Below are positions 35,241 through 44,152 of a stretch of DNA of 64,000 bases, piece by piece; positions within the stretch are counted from its first letter, which is position 1, and every line of letters begins with the position of its first letter. Position numbers and translations under genes: made by a program. Below the pieces are notes generated by a model. It saw only the letters and a program-made list of their open reading frames with translations, had not been told where the DNA came from and did no database searches. Location: assembly GCF_900111685.1 (NCBI RefSeq), contig NZ_FOHX01000015.1, positions 185,596 through 249,595 on the forward strand, in the 5' to 3' direction. The stretch is from Nonomuraea wenchangensis. Lineage in GTDB: Bacteria > Actinomycetota > Actinomycetes > Streptosporangiales > Streptosporangiaceae.

Positions 35241-36058
35241 GGGGGCCGGGGCGCTGGGCGGTGCTCGCCGCGCTGGCCGTGCTGGCGGTCGTCATGCTGT
35301 TCCCGTTCGCGCTGGTGGCGCTCAACGCGGTCAAGTCGCCTGCGGACTACAGCACGCAGGGGCCGCTCGCCCTGCCGGACGGGCTCTACCTCCAGGGCCT
35401 GGTCGACTTCTGGAACCGGGTCGGCTTCGGCGGCAAGCTCTGGAACAGCTTCGTCATCAGCGGCTCCGTGGCGGTGCTCGCCGTGGTGCTGTCGGTGCTC
35501 AACGCGTACGCGCTGGGCATCGGCCGGGTCAAGGGGCGGCTGTCGATCCTGGTGCTGTTCCTGGTGGCCAACACGCTGCCGCAGGAGGCGCTGGCCTACC
35601 CGCTCTACTACCTGGCCAAGGCCGTGGGACTGTACGACACCCAGCTCGCCGTGATCATCGTCATGACCGTGATCCAGGCGGCGTTCGGCACCTACCTGCT
35701 GAGCGCGGTGCTGGGCCAGTTCCCGAAGGAGATCCTGGAGGCCGCGGCCATCGACGGCGCGGGGCGGCTGCGCGCCCTGTGGCAGATCGTGGTGCCGATC
35801 AGCAGGCCCACACTCAACGTCCTGCTGATCTTCTTCTTCATCTGGACCTGGAACGAGTTCTTCCTGCCGCTCGTCTTCCTCATCTCCAACGACACCCAGA
35901 CGGTGCCCGTCGCCCTCGCCGTCCTGCAGGGGGAGAAGTACATGGACGCCACCATGTCCAGCGCCTCCGCCCTGCTCGGCATCGTGCCGGCGGTCGCCTT
36001 CTTCCTGATCTTCCAGCGCACGCTGACCCGAGGTGTGACGGTCGGCGCCATCAAGTGA
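35237..36058 (+). CDS. Sugar ABC transporter permease (MalG type)
   Basis: 273 residues, six membrane helices, with the EAA loop ILEAAAIDGAGRLRALWQIV near residues 166-185. The GTG start overlaps the previous stop (GTGA). It is the partner permease for the importer; it is followed after ten bases by the secreted GH3. Confidence 0.92.
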   Translation: MRGPGRWAVLAALAVLAVVMLFPFALVALNAVKSPADYSTQGPLALPDGLYLQGLVDFWNRVGFGGKLWNSFVISGSVAVLAVVLSVLNAYALGIGRVKGRLSILVLFLVANTLPQEALAYPLYYLAKAVGLYDTQLAVIIVMTVIQAAFGTYLLSAVLGQFPKEILEAAAIDGAGRLRALWQIVVPISRPTLNVLLIFFFIWTWNEFFLPLVFLISNDTQTVPVALAVLQGEKYMDATMSSASALLGIVPAVAFFLIFQRTLTRGVTVGAIK

Positions 36059-36068
36059 CGGAGTGCCC

Positions 36069-38951
36069 ATGCGTTCACGTGTCCCCTTGTTAGCCACCCT
36101 GACCCTGGCGGCCTCGCTGCTCGCGGTCCCGCCTGCCCAGGCGGCGGACTTCCCGTTCCAGAACCCGCGCCTGCCCCTGGAGCAGCGGGTGGACGACCTG
36201 CTCGGCCGGCTCACGCTGGACGAGAAGCTGGGCCTGCTGCACCAGTCGCAGGCCGCGATCCCGCGCCTCGGCATCGCCTACCACAAGAACGGCACCGAGG
36301 CCCTGCACGGCGTCGCCTGGTCCAACGACCTCAATGACGGCTGGCGGCAGAAGTTCGCCAGCGGCACGGTGTTCCCGCAGGCCGTCGGCCTGGCCAGCAC
36401 CTGGGACCCGGCCCTCATCAGGAAGGTCGGCTCGGCCGTCGGCGACGAGGCGCGCGGCTACAACGCCGCCGACCCGGTGCTGTGGGGCACCCAGGTGTGG
36501 GCTCCCGTGGTGGACCTGCTGCGCGATCCGCGGGCGGGCCGCAACGAGGAGGGCTACTCGGAGGATCCTTACCTGACGGGGGCGATCTCGACCGCGTACG
36601 GCAAGGGCCTCCAAGGCGACGACCCCTTCTACCTGAAGACCGCGCCGGTGCTGAAGCACTACCTCGCCTACAACAACGAGACCGACCGCGGGATCACCTC
36701 CTCCAACCTGACGCCCAAGCTCAAGCACGAGTACTACGAGCCGGCGTTCAAGGCGGCGATCTCGGCGGACGCGGCGACCGGCGTCATGGCCTCCTACAAC
36801 CTGGTCAACGGCCGCCCGAACCACGTCAACCCGGACCTCGACGCCGTGGTCCGCTCGTGGACCGGCAAGACCCTCTACAACGTCAGCGACGCCTGGGGGC
36901 CGCACGCGCTCACCGACCTGGAGCACTACTACGACAACAAGCCCGAGGCGTTCGCCGCCGTGCTCAAGTCGGGGCTCGACAGCTACACCATCGACGACAA
37001 CAACAGCGGCCCGATGGTCACGCATCTCAAGTCGGCGCTGGACCAGGGCCTGATCGCCGAGTCCGACGTCAACGACGCGGTGCGGCACGTCCTGTCGATC
37101 AGGACGAGGCTCGGGCACTTCGACCCGGACGGCGGGCCGTACAAGAAGATCACGCCGGCGGTGATCAACAGCCCGGCGAACCAGAAGCTCAACAGGGAGA
37201 CCGCGGCCAAGGCCGCCGTGCTGCTGCGCAACTCCGGCACGCTGCCGCTCGCCCGGCCGAAGTCCGCGGCCGTGGTCGGGCCGCTGGCCGACCGGCTGCA
37301 CCGGGACTGGTACTCGGGGCAGTTCCCGTACGAGGTGACGCCGCTGGCCGGGATCAAGGAGCGGGTGAGCGACGTCAGCACCGGGCAGGGGCTGGAGCGC
37401 GTCGCGCTCAAGCACCTGGCCTCCGGCAAGTACGTCACCGCCACCGGCACCGGCCCCGACGACAATGCCGCGCTGCTCGACACCAAGCCCACGGCCGCCT
37501 CCCAGTGGGACCTCACCGACTGGACCGGCGGCGTCTCCACGCTGCGCAACGCGGGCAACGGCAAGCTGCTCGGCGGCGACTGGCGCTCGCTCGACACCGA
37601 CGACGCCGAGCCCGACGGCTGGTACGTGCAGCAGCAGTTCGCCCTGGAGCGGCAGCCCGACGGCAGCTACCTCATCCGGTACGCCGGTTATGAGACGGTC
37701 GAGGGCTGGTACGCCCTGTCCGACCCGTACGTGACCGTCACCGCGGACGGCGCCCTCGCCCTCGCCCCGAAGGCCGAGGCGGCGAGGTTCGGCAAGGAGG
37801 TCGTCTCCGACGGCATCGCCGAGGCCGCCGCGCAGGCCGCCAAGGCGGAGGTCGCGGTCGTGGTCGTGGGCAGCCACCCGTTCGTGTCCGGCCGCGAGTT
37901 CCACGACCGCCCGAACCTGCAGCTCGGCGAGGGGCAGCGGCGGCTCATCGAGGCCGTGCGCAAGGCCAACAAGAGGACCGTCGTGGTGCTGGAGACCAGC
38001 TACCCGGTCGTCGTGGACGCCCCGACGCTGCTGTGGACCACGCACGCGGGCGCGGAGACCGGGCACGCGGTCGCCGACGTGCTCTTCGGCGACGTCAACC
38101 CGGCGGGCCGGCTCACCCAGACCTGGCCGGCGAGCGACGACCTGCCGAGCAGGTTCGACTACGACCTGACCAAGACCGGCATGACCTACCTGTACGGGAA
38201 GAGCCGGCCGCTCTACGCGTTCGGGCACGGGCTGAGCTACACCAGCTTCGGCTACCAGGCGCTCCGGGTCCAGGGCGAGCAGGTGACCGTCAAGGTCACC
38301 AACACCGGCCGGGTCCGGGGCGACGAGGTCGTGCAGCTCTACACGCACCAGCGCGAGTCCCGCTTCGTCCAGCCGGTCAAGCAGCTGCGCGGCTTCCAGC
38401 GGGTCACCCTGAACCCGGGCGAGAGCCGTACGGTCACCTTCCCGCTGAAGAAGTCCGACCTCGCGGTGTGGGACCACACGCGCGGCAAGTGGGTCGTCGA
38501 GAGCGCCACCCATGACGTGCTCGTCGGCTCGGCCTCCGACCGGATCAGGCAGGCGACGACACTGCGCGTGTCCGGCGAGAGCGTCCCGGTCCGTGACCTC
38601 ACGCGGACCACCCGGGCCATGGACTTCGACGACTACTCGGGTGTCGTCTTCGCCGACGAGAGCAAGGTCGCGGGCGAGGTCGTCGAGGGTTCGGCGGGCG
38701 ACTGGGTGTCGTTCACCAAGGCGTCGTGGGGCTCGCGGCTGACGGCGGCGGTGGCGTCGGCGGGCGGCGGCTCGTTCGAGGTGCGCTCCGGCTCGCCGAC
38801 CGGCCCGCTGCTCGCCACCGTGCCGGTGCCCGCCACCGGCGGGATCTATCAGTACGGGACGGTGAGTGCGACGGTGAAGGCCGGGTCGGGCGCGCTGTAC
38901 CTGGTGTTCAAGGGCGACCTGCGGCTGAAGGACTTCGCCCTGGCCCGATGA
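36069..38951 (+). CDS. Secreted GH3 glycosidase (beta-xylosidase-like) with inserted beta-trefoil-like domain
   Basis: 960 residues. The signal peptide ends ..AQAADF. The GH3 N-domain has RNEEGYSEDPYLTG, KHYLAYNNETDR and the nucleophile Asp in YNVSDAWG (about 273). The second alpha/beta domain is interrupted by about 130 residues (near 440-570; LERVALKHLASGKYVTATG...WYVQQQFALERQPDG) that look like a fascin/beta-trefoil carbohydrate-binding fold. A fibronectin-type domain (VVQLYTHQRESR) and a C-terminal CBM6-like domain follow. ATG 36069 has ACGGAG upstream. It likely trims xylosyl or glucosyl residues outside the cell. Confidence 0.88.
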   Translation: MRSRVPLLATLTLAASLLAVPPAQAADFPFQNPRLPLEQRVDDLLGRLTLDEKLGLLHQSQAAIPRLGIAYHKNGTEALHGVAWSNDLNDGWRQKFASGTVFPQAVGLASTWDPALIRKVGSAVGDEARGYNAADPVLWGTQVWAPVVDLLRDPRAGRNEEGYSEDPYLTGAISTAYGKGLQGDDPFYLKTAPVLKHYLAYNNETDRGITSSNLTPKLKHEYYEPAFKAAISADAATGVMASYNLVNGRPNHVNPDLDAVVRSWTGKTLYNVSDAWGPHALTDLEHYYDNKPEAFAAVLKSGLDSYTIDDNNSGPMVTHLKSALDQGLIAESDVNDAVRHVLSIRTRLGHFDPDGGPYKKITPAVINSPANQKLNRETAAKAAVLLRNSGTLPLARPKSAAVVGPLADRLHRDWYSGQFPYEVTPLAGIKERVSDVSTGQGLERVALKHLASGKYVTATGTGPDDNAALLDTKPTAASQWDLTDWTGGVSTLRNAGNGKLLGGDWRSLDTDDAEPDGWYVQQQFALERQPDGSYLIRYAGYETVEGWYALSDPYVTVTADGALALAPKAEAARFGKEVVSDGIAEAAAQAAKAEVAVVVVGSHPFVSGREFHDRPNLQLGEGQRRLIEAVRKANKRTVVVLETSYPVVVDAPTLLWTTHAGAETGHAVADVLFGDVNPAGRLTQTWPASDDLPSRFDYDLTKTGMTYLYGKSRPLYAFGHGLSYTSFGYQALRVQGEQVTVKVTNTGRVRGDEVVQLYTHQRESRFVQPVKQLRGFQRVTLNPGESRTVTFPLKKSDLAVWDHTRGKWVVESATHDVLVGSASDRIRQATTLRVSGESVPVRDLTRTTRAMDFDDYSGVVFADESKVAGEVVEGSAGDWVSFTKASWGSRLTAAVASAGGGSFEVRSGSPTGPLLATVPVPATGGIYQYGTVSATVKAGSGALYLVFKGDLRLKDFALAR

Positions 38952-38952
38952 C

Positions 38953-39000
38953 TTCCGTGGCGGCCATGAGCATGGTCGTGGCCGCCACGGAACCCTCTTT
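38953..39000 (+). terminator. Terminator of the GH31-importer-GH3 operon
   Basis: TTCCGTGGCGGCCA (38953-38966) pairs perfectly with 38979-38992 (14 bp, 12-nt loop), followed by CCCTCTTT. It begins immediately after the GH3 stop codon. Confidence 0.8.
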
Positions 39001-39041
39001 GGATAGTAGAGTTATCTAACATATAGATAGTGCTGCTATCC
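39001..39041. promoter_or_regulatory. Long AT-rich inverted repeat before the DoxX-like gene
   Basis: The arms 39001-39018 and 39024-39041 are inverted copies, matching at about 14 of 18 positions. Both ends are GGATAG/CTATCC and the inner parts TATCTA/TAGATA. It sits 14 bp before the DoxX start codon, where it should cover the promoter. No regulator gene is adjacent. Confidence 0.5.
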
Positions 39042-39054
39042 AAGAGGAGTCGTG

Positions 39055-39546
39055 ATGACGGTAATCGTCCTGCTGGTCGCCACTTTGGCGTTCCGGTCGC
39101 TGGGCGCGCTGGGCGTGGCCCGGTTCGCCACCTGGCGGGTCAGCGCCGCCCACGGGCTGGCCGTCATGCTGGTCATGACGGCGAGCGCGCACTTCGTCCC
39201 CGCGAGCGTGACGTTCATGCCGAACCACGCCGACATGGTGGCGATGGTGCCGCCGTTCGTGCCGTTCCCCGCCCTCGTCGTCATCCTGACCGGCGTGCTG
39301 GAGCTGGCCGGGGCGGCCGGGCTCGTGCTGGAGCGCACCCGGCGGGCCGCCGGGATCTGCCTGGCGCTGCTGTTCGTCGCCATGCTGCCGGCGAACGTCC
39401 ACGCCGCGCTCAACGACGTCACCCTCGGCGGCGAGCCCGCCACGCCGCTGTGGCAGCGCGTCCCCGAGCAGGTCCTCTACATCGCGATCGCGCTCTGGGC
39501 GGCTATCGAGGTCCGCGCGCGTAGCCTCGCACGTAGTCCACGGTGA
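39055..39546 (+). CDS. DoxX-like small membrane protein
   Basis: 163 residues with four hydrophobic helices. The stretch AAHGLAVMLVMTASAHFVP and later VVILTGVLELAGAAGLVL are typical of the DoxX family. ATG 39055 follows GAGGAGTCGTG. Members have been linked to thiol or redox stress, but the function here is unknown. The 3' end overlaps the convergent GH16-like gene by 44 bp. Confidence 0.75.
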   Translation: MTVIVLLVATLAFRSLGALGVARFATWRVSAAHGLAVMLVMTASAHFVPASVTFMPNHADMVAMVPPFVPFPALVVILTGVLELAGAAGLVLERTRRAAGICLALLFVAMLPANVHAALNDVTLGGEPATPLWQRVPEQVLYIAIALWAAIEVRARSLARSPR

Positions 39547-40249
39547 ACTCCTTCGGGTACGCGCCGGAGCCCGGACGGAACTCGTAGACGCCGAGCGTGA
39601 GCTGCATCGGGTAGGCGGGCGACTGCCGCACCGTCCGCACGTGCCGCCCGTCCACCTCGAACGACACCTGCTCCGGCGTCCAGTCGGCGGCGTAGACGTG
39701 GAACTCGCGGGCGTCGATCGGCAGCTCCTCCACGGTGAAGTCGTCGGTGATCGACGGGTCGCCGAAGGGGTGCACGCCCATGCCGACCCGTGCGCGGTCC
39801 GGGCCGACGTCCTTGCCGAAGATCTCGGCGACGCAGATCTCGGCCGAGCGCTCCGGCGCGTCCTCGTAGCCGATCATCCAGAGCGCGACCATGGAGTCCG
39901 GGTCGTCGAGGGCCTTCGCGCGCATCTCGATCCGGGCGTACTGCGGGGTGTAGAGCCGCCGCGCGGACTGCTCCTCGCGGACCACCAGGCCGCCGCGCCC
40001 GTGCTGGCCGACGGCGCTGGCGACCGGCCCGGAGAACACGCCCGTCTGGAGCGAGGAGACCCGCAGCTCGCCCTCGGCCTCCGGATTCCACGGCGGCTGG
40101 TCCTCCTCGACGCGCAGCCGCAGCAGCCCGCCGCCCAGCCGGTGGCGGGCCCGCGCCGCCTCCCGGCCGGTCCATTGCGGCAGGTAGTAGGGGATCCACT
40201 TCGTCTCGTCCAGGTGCTCGCCGTCGAAGTCGTCCTCGAACTCCAGCAC
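39503..40249 (-). CDS. GH16-like concanavalin-fold glycosidase, atypical active site
   Basis: 248 residues covering one jelly-roll domain without signal peptide. The N-terminus FEDDFDGEHLDETKW and the end VDYVRGYARG are GH16-like. In place of the GH16 catalytic EXDXXE motif the protein has EICVAE: both Glu remain but the middle Asp is Cys. AREFHVYAADWTPEQVSFEVDG is the standard downstream strand (cut: AREFHVYAADWTPEQ). GTG 40249 follows AAAGGAG. A modified beta-glucanase or a binding role are both possible. Confidence 0.75.
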   Translation of the reverse strand: MLEFEDDFDGEHLDETKWIPYYLPQWTGREAARARHRLGGGLLRLRVEEDQPPWNPEAEGELRVSSLQTGVFSGPVASAVGQHGRGGLVVREEQSARRLYTPQYARIEMRAKALDDPDSMVALWMIGYEDAPERSAEICVAEIFGKDVGPDRARVGMGVHPFGDPSITDDFTVEELPIDAREFHVYAADWTPEQVSFEVDGRHVRTVRQSPAYPMQLTLGVYEFRPGSGAYPKEFTVDYVRGYARGPR

Positions 40250-40438
40250 TTCCGCTGCTCCTTTAATTCGTTGTACGTCCAAACTATTGACCTTCGACGC
40301 GGGGATGTGTGAGCCTTCTGGGGAAGCTCATGCGCGGAAGGCGCGGAGACGGTCAGGGTCTCGCACTCTGCTCGTGCATGGCGGTCATCCGATGCCTTGG
40401 GGCCGCCCTCCGGCGTGCCCGGAAAGGAAGAGCCGCGC

Positions 40439-43111
40439 ATGCGAAAAAGGTTATTGGCCTGCCTGGCGACGTTCGCCGTCCTCCTGGTGGTGGCCGTCGT
40501 CAGGATGACACCGGTCTCGGCGGTCGCCTCGGATCCGTACGCGTACAAGAACGTACGCATCGACGGCGGCGGGTTCATCCCGGGGATCATCTTCAACCCG
40601 ACCGAACGCAACCTCATCTACGCCCGCACGGACATCGGCGGCGCGTACCGCTGGAACCAGTCCACGAAGTCCTGGACCCCGCTGCTCGACTGGGCCGGCT
40701 GGGACAAATGGGGCTACAACGGCGTGATCAGCCTCGCCACCGACCCCGTACAGACCAACCGCGTGTACGCCGCCGTCGGCATGTACACCAACAGCTGGGA
40801 CCCCAACAACGGCGCCATCCTGCGCTCCACCGACAAGGGCGACACCTGGCAGGCCACGGCGCTGCCGTTCAAACTCGGCGGCAACATGCCGGGACGCGGC
40901 ATGGGCGAGGCGCTGTCCGTCGACCCCAACGACAACCGCGTGCTCTACTTCGGCACGCCCAACGGCAACGGCCTCTGGCGCAGCACCGACTACGGCGCCA
41001 CCTGGGCCAAGGTCGCCAGTTTCCCCAACGCCGGCAACTACGCCCAGGACCCCAGCGACCCCAACGGCTACCTCAGCCACCGCCCCGGCGTCGTCTGGGT
41101 GACCTACGACAAGCGCTCCTCCAGCGCCGGCACCGCCACCAAGACCATCTACGTGGGCGTCGCCGACAAGGAGAACACCGTCTACCGCACCACGGACGGC
41201 GGCGCCACCTGGTCGCGCCTCGCCGGCCAGCCCACCGGGTACATCGCACACAAGGGCGTGCTCGACACCGTCAACGGCTACCTCTACCTCGCCACCAGCG
41301 ACACCGGCGGGCCGTACGACGGGGGCAAGGGCGACGTGTGGCGCTACGCCACCGCCACCGGGACGTGGACGCAGATCAGCCCCGTCCCGTCCTCCTCCGG
41401 CGACGACTACTTCGGCTACAGCGGCCTCACCATCGACCGGCAGAAGCCCGGCACGCTGATGGTCGCCACCCAGATCTCCTGGTGGCCGGACGTCATCTTC
41501 TTCCGCTCCACCGACTCCGGCGCCACCTGGACCCGGGTCTGGGACTGGACGTCGTACCCGAACCGCAGCTTCCGCTACACCATGAACATCACCGAGAACC
41601 CGTGGCTGACCTTCGGCACCAACCCGCAGCCGCCCGAGGTCACCCCCAAGCTCGGCTGGATGACCGAGTCGCTGGAGATCGACCCGTTCGACTCCAACCG
41701 CATGATGTACGGCACCGGCGCCACCCTCTACGGCACCGAGAACCTCACCCAGTGGGACGCGGGCGGCCAGTTCACCATCAGGCCCATGGCCAAGGGGATC
41801 GAGGAGACCGCCGTGCTCGACCTGATCAGCCCGCCCAGCGGCGCGCCCCTGATCAGCGGCCTCGGCGACATCGCCGGCTTCCGCCACACCAACCTGGACG
41901 CCGTACCGCCGATGATGTTCACCCAGCCGCTGTTCACCTCCACCACCAGCCTCGACTACGCCGAGAAGAACCCGTCGGTGATGGTCCGGGCCGGCAACTT
42001 CACCGACGCCGACCGCCCCAACGACAGCCACGTCGCCTTCTCCACGGACGGCGGCGCGAACTGGTTCCAGGGCACCGAGCCGGGCGGCGTCAACGAGGGC
42101 GGCACGGTGGCCGCCGCGGCCGACGGCTCCCGCTTCGTGTGGGCGCCCAAGGGCATCACGCCCGTCTACTCGGTCGGCTACGGCAACTCCTGGCAGACCG
42201 CCTCCGGCCTGCCGACGGACGCCGTGGTCGAGTCCGACCGGGTCAACGCGAGCAAGTTCTACGGCCTGAGCGGCGGCCGCCTCTACCTCAGCACGAACGG
42301 CGGCGCCACGTTCACCGCCACCGCCGCGACCGGCCTGCCCACCACGGGCAAGTTCAAGGCCGTGCCCGGCATCGAGGGCGACCTGTGGGTCGCCGGCGAC
42401 GGCGGCCTCTGGCACTCCACCAACAGCGGCACGTCCTTCACCAAGGTCAGCGGCATCACCAAGTCGGTGAACGTCGGCTTCGGCAAGGCGGCGCCCGGTG
42501 GGACGTACCAGGCGATCTACACGGTCGCCACGATCGACAACGTCACCGGCCTCTACCGCTCCGACAACGGCGGGTCGAGCTGGCTGCGCATCAACGACGA
42601 CAAGCACCAGTGGGGCAACATGGGCGAGGCGCTGACCGGCGACCCGCGCGTGTACGGCCGGGTCTACCTGGGCACGAACGGCCGCGGCATCATCTACGGC
42701 GACCGCACCGGCCCCCCGGTCACCGTCACCCCGACGGCCACCGTCACCCCGACCGTGACCCCGACGGTAACGGTCAGCCCGACGGTGACCCCGACGGTGA
42801 CCCCCACCACCGGCAGAGGCTGCACCGCGACCTGGCGTCCGGGCAACAGCTGGCCCGGCGGCTTCGGCGCCGAGGTGGCCGTCCAGAACACCGGCTCCTC
42901 GTCGATCACCGGCTGGAAGGTCACCTGGACCTGGCCCGGCAGCCAGACCATCACCTCATTGTGGAGCGGCACCGTCACCCAGTCGGGCACGAACGTGACC
43001 GTGACGAACGCCGCCTACAACGGCAACCTGGCCGCCAACGCGTCCACGTCGTTCGGCTTCAACGGCTCCGGCACAGCCACCACCCCCACCCTCACCTGCA
43101 CCCCCGCCTGA
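40439..43111 (+). CDS. Secreted GH74 xyloglucanase with CBM2
   Basis: 890 residues. A signal peptide (MRKRLLACLATFAVLLVVAV) leads into the two seven-bladed propellers of GH74. The catalytic Asp pair is expected in ARTDIGGAYR (about 65) and GLGDIAGF (about 475). Blade repeats of the form STDxGATW recur. A Thr/Pro/Val linker (about 760-792) leads to a C-terminal family-2 cellulose-binding module starting CTATWRPGNSWPGGF. It cuts the beta-glucan backbone of xyloglucan, making the oligosaccharides handled by the importer and GH31. ATG 40439 follows GGAAAGGAAG. Confidence 0.94.
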   Translation: MRKRLLACLATFAVLLVVAVVRMTPVSAVASDPYAYKNVRIDGGGFIPGIIFNPTERNLIYARTDIGGAYRWNQSTKSWTPLLDWAGWDKWGYNGVISLATDPVQTNRVYAAVGMYTNSWDPNNGAILRSTDKGDTWQATALPFKLGGNMPGRGMGEALSVDPNDNRVLYFGTPNGNGLWRSTDYGATWAKVASFPNAGNYAQDPSDPNGYLSHRPGVVWVTYDKRSSSAGTATKTIYVGVADKENTVYRTTDGGATWSRLAGQPTGYIAHKGVLDTVNGYLYLATSDTGGPYDGGKGDVWRYATATGTWTQISPVPSSSGDDYFGYSGLTIDRQKPGTLMVATQISWWPDVIFFRSTDSGATWTRVWDWTSYPNRSFRYTMNITENPWLTFGTNPQPPEVTPKLGWMTESLEIDPFDSNRMMYGTGATLYGTENLTQWDAGGQFTIRPMAKGIEETAVLDLISPPSGAPLISGLGDIAGFRHTNLDAVPPMMFTQPLFTSTTSLDYAEKNPSVMVRAGNFTDADRPNDSHVAFSTDGGANWFQGTEPGGVNEGGTVAAAADGSRFVWAPKGITPVYSVGYGNSWQTASGLPTDAVVESDRVNASKFYGLSGGRLYLSTNGGATFTATAATGLPTTGKFKAVPGIEGDLWVAGDGGLWHSTNSGTSFTKVSGITKSVNVGFGKAAPGGTYQAIYTVATIDNVTGLYRSDNGGSSWLRINDDKHQWGNMGEALTGDPRVYGRVYLGTNGRGIIYGDRTGPPVTVTPTATVTPTVTPTVTVSPTVTPTVTPTTGRGCTATWRPGNSWPGGFGAEVAVQNTGSSSITGWKVTWTWPGSQTITSLWSGTVTQSGTNVTVTNAAYNGNLAANASTSFGFNGSGTATTPTLTCTPA
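42718..42811 (+). repeat. Coding repeats for the Thr-Pro linker of the GH74 enzyme
   Basis: Imperfect tandem units based on ACCCCGACGGTGACC encode TVTPTATVTP-type repeats joining the catalytic part to the CBM2. Such linkers vary in length by slippage. Confidence 0.7.
43049..43111 (+). repeat. 3' end of the GH74 gene, copy 1 of a long direct repeat
   Basis: The last 63 bases of the GH74/CBM2 gene recur in damaged form at 44153-44213. The first 22 bases (43049-43070) are identical to 44153-44174; the remainder aligns with small gaps and substitutions and both end in GCCTGA. Confidence 0.8.
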
Positions 43112-43143
43112 AAAAAGGTCCTCGCTCCGCTCGGGCGTCTTTC

Positions 43144-43200
43144 CCCGGGGGTCGCGGCTCCGCCCCGATCCCCGGGCGAGAGGGCTTCCAGCCCTCTCGC
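43144..43200 (+). terminator. Tandem GC-rich hairpins after the GH74 gene
   Basis: Two adjacent hairpins: 43144-43154 with 43166-43176 (11 bp, one G-U) and 43176-43186 with 43190-43200 (11 bp, 3-nt loop TCC). They probably end GH74 transcription. Nothing protein-coding is convincing between 43112 and 43406. Confidence 0.6.
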
Positions 43201-43406
43201 GCTCTCCCGGATGACCGGCCACCAGACGCGCTGGGCCAGGAATTATGCCGCCTTATGACCCAGGACGTGCCCTCGGCGTCGGCAACGTAAGGCTTTGACC
43301 GCCTCTCATGCTGACGAGATCGGTGACTTGCCCGGCTCATGACCACTAAAGTGCCTGCTGGGAATGCTATGGCGCTCGGCGTGGGCCGCTGGAGAGACGA
43401 AGGTCG

Positions 43407-43653
43407 ATGATCACATATCTCAGGCTGCAGAATTTCAAGGCTTGGGCGGATAGCGGAAAGACTCGAGCCTGAGGACTGCCTGCTCTACTTCTGTCAGACG
43501 GATGGCGCCGCATCCACGATCGACAGGCTCGACCTCGATCCCTTCGGTAACATCACGAACTGGCCCGACGATTTCTTCGGCAACCCATTCGAGGAAGCCG
43601 CCGCCATGAACCGCGCGGCACGTAACCGAGCGAATGATGAGAAAACCGGTTGA
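43407..43653 (+). pseudogene. Relic of an AAA-family ATPase (DUF3696-like), centre deleted
   Basis: ATG 43407 begins MITYLRLQNFKAWADSGKT, the start typical of RecF/OLD-like AAA ATPases, but hits a stop at 43470. One base out of frame, from about 43462 to the stop at 43651, runs a recognisable C-terminus: EPEDCLLYFCQTDG, IDRLDLDPFGNITNWPDDFF, GNPFEEAAAMN. Walker A, Walker B and the coiled middle are missing. The simplest history is one internal deletion that also shifted the frame. The relic overlaps the next gene's start (TTGA), as an operon partner would. Confidence 0.75.
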
Positions 43654-44126
43654 ACCACCCGTCTCGTGTCGTCATCGACACCAATGTGCTGATCGTCGCC
43701 AATGGCAAGGCCGATCACGTGGGCTCCGGCTGCATGAACTCGGCAGCCGAGTTCCTGGAGCACGCCGAGAGCCGCGCAGTTGTCGTTCTCGACAGCTCTT
43801 GGCAGATCTTCGAAGAGTACGAGAGATATTGCTCGTTCAAGGGGCAGCCCGGGCTCGGCGACCACTTCTTCCTTCACCTGCACCGTCGGCAGGCAGACCC
43901 GCGCCGTGTCCAGAAGGTCCACATAACCCCTGACGGCGACGGCTCCTACGAGGAGATCCCTGACGGTTTACGGACCTTTGACCCATCCGACCACAAGTTC
44001 GTGGCGACGGTCATAGCGGACGAGCGTAAATCTGTGATCGTCAATTGCGCAGACTCGGACTGGCGGCAGGCCGCGCAGGAACTGACACAAAATCACATTG
44101 TGGTCATAGAAATCTGCGGCAGCTGA
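43650..44126 (+). CDS. PIN-domain nuclease-like protein
   Basis: 158 residues with an apparently complete PIN acidic set: Asp10 in VVIDTNVLI, Glu34 in SAAEFLE, Asp114 in DPSDHKFVATVIA and Asp135/137 in CADSDW. PIN domains cut RNA or DNA. The TTG start overlaps the relic ATPase's stop, so the pair was once a two-gene unit, plausibly defence or toxin-like. With the ATPase destroyed, the surviving gene may be inactive, silenced or still toxic. Base composition is visibly less GC-rich than its neighbours, consistent with acquisition by transfer. Confidence 0.8.
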   Translation: MNHPSRVVIDTNVLIVANGKADHVGSGCMNSAAEFLEHAESRAVVVLDSSWQIFEEYERYCSFKGQPGLGDHFFLHLHRRQADPRRVQKVHITPDGDGSYEEIPDGLRTFDPSDHKFVATVIADERKSVIVNCADSDWRQAAQELTQNHIVVIEICGS

Positions 44127-44152
44127 CGCACGGGCCACGCCCCCACGAACCC

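Noticed and set aside
36090..38513. An 807-codon minus-strand frame opposite the secreted GH3
   Set aside because: Antisense shadow of a GC-rich gene, Val/Gly/Arg repeats, no ribosome site or family motif.
42718..42811. CRISPR-like or regulatory tandem repeats
   Set aside because: The units are in-frame codons for a Thr-Pro linker and lack spacers.
40309..43290. A 993-codon frame overlapping the GH74 gene
   Set aside because: Arg/His/Pro-rich composition with no domain motifs; GH74 in the other frame has signal peptide, catalytic motifs and CBM2.
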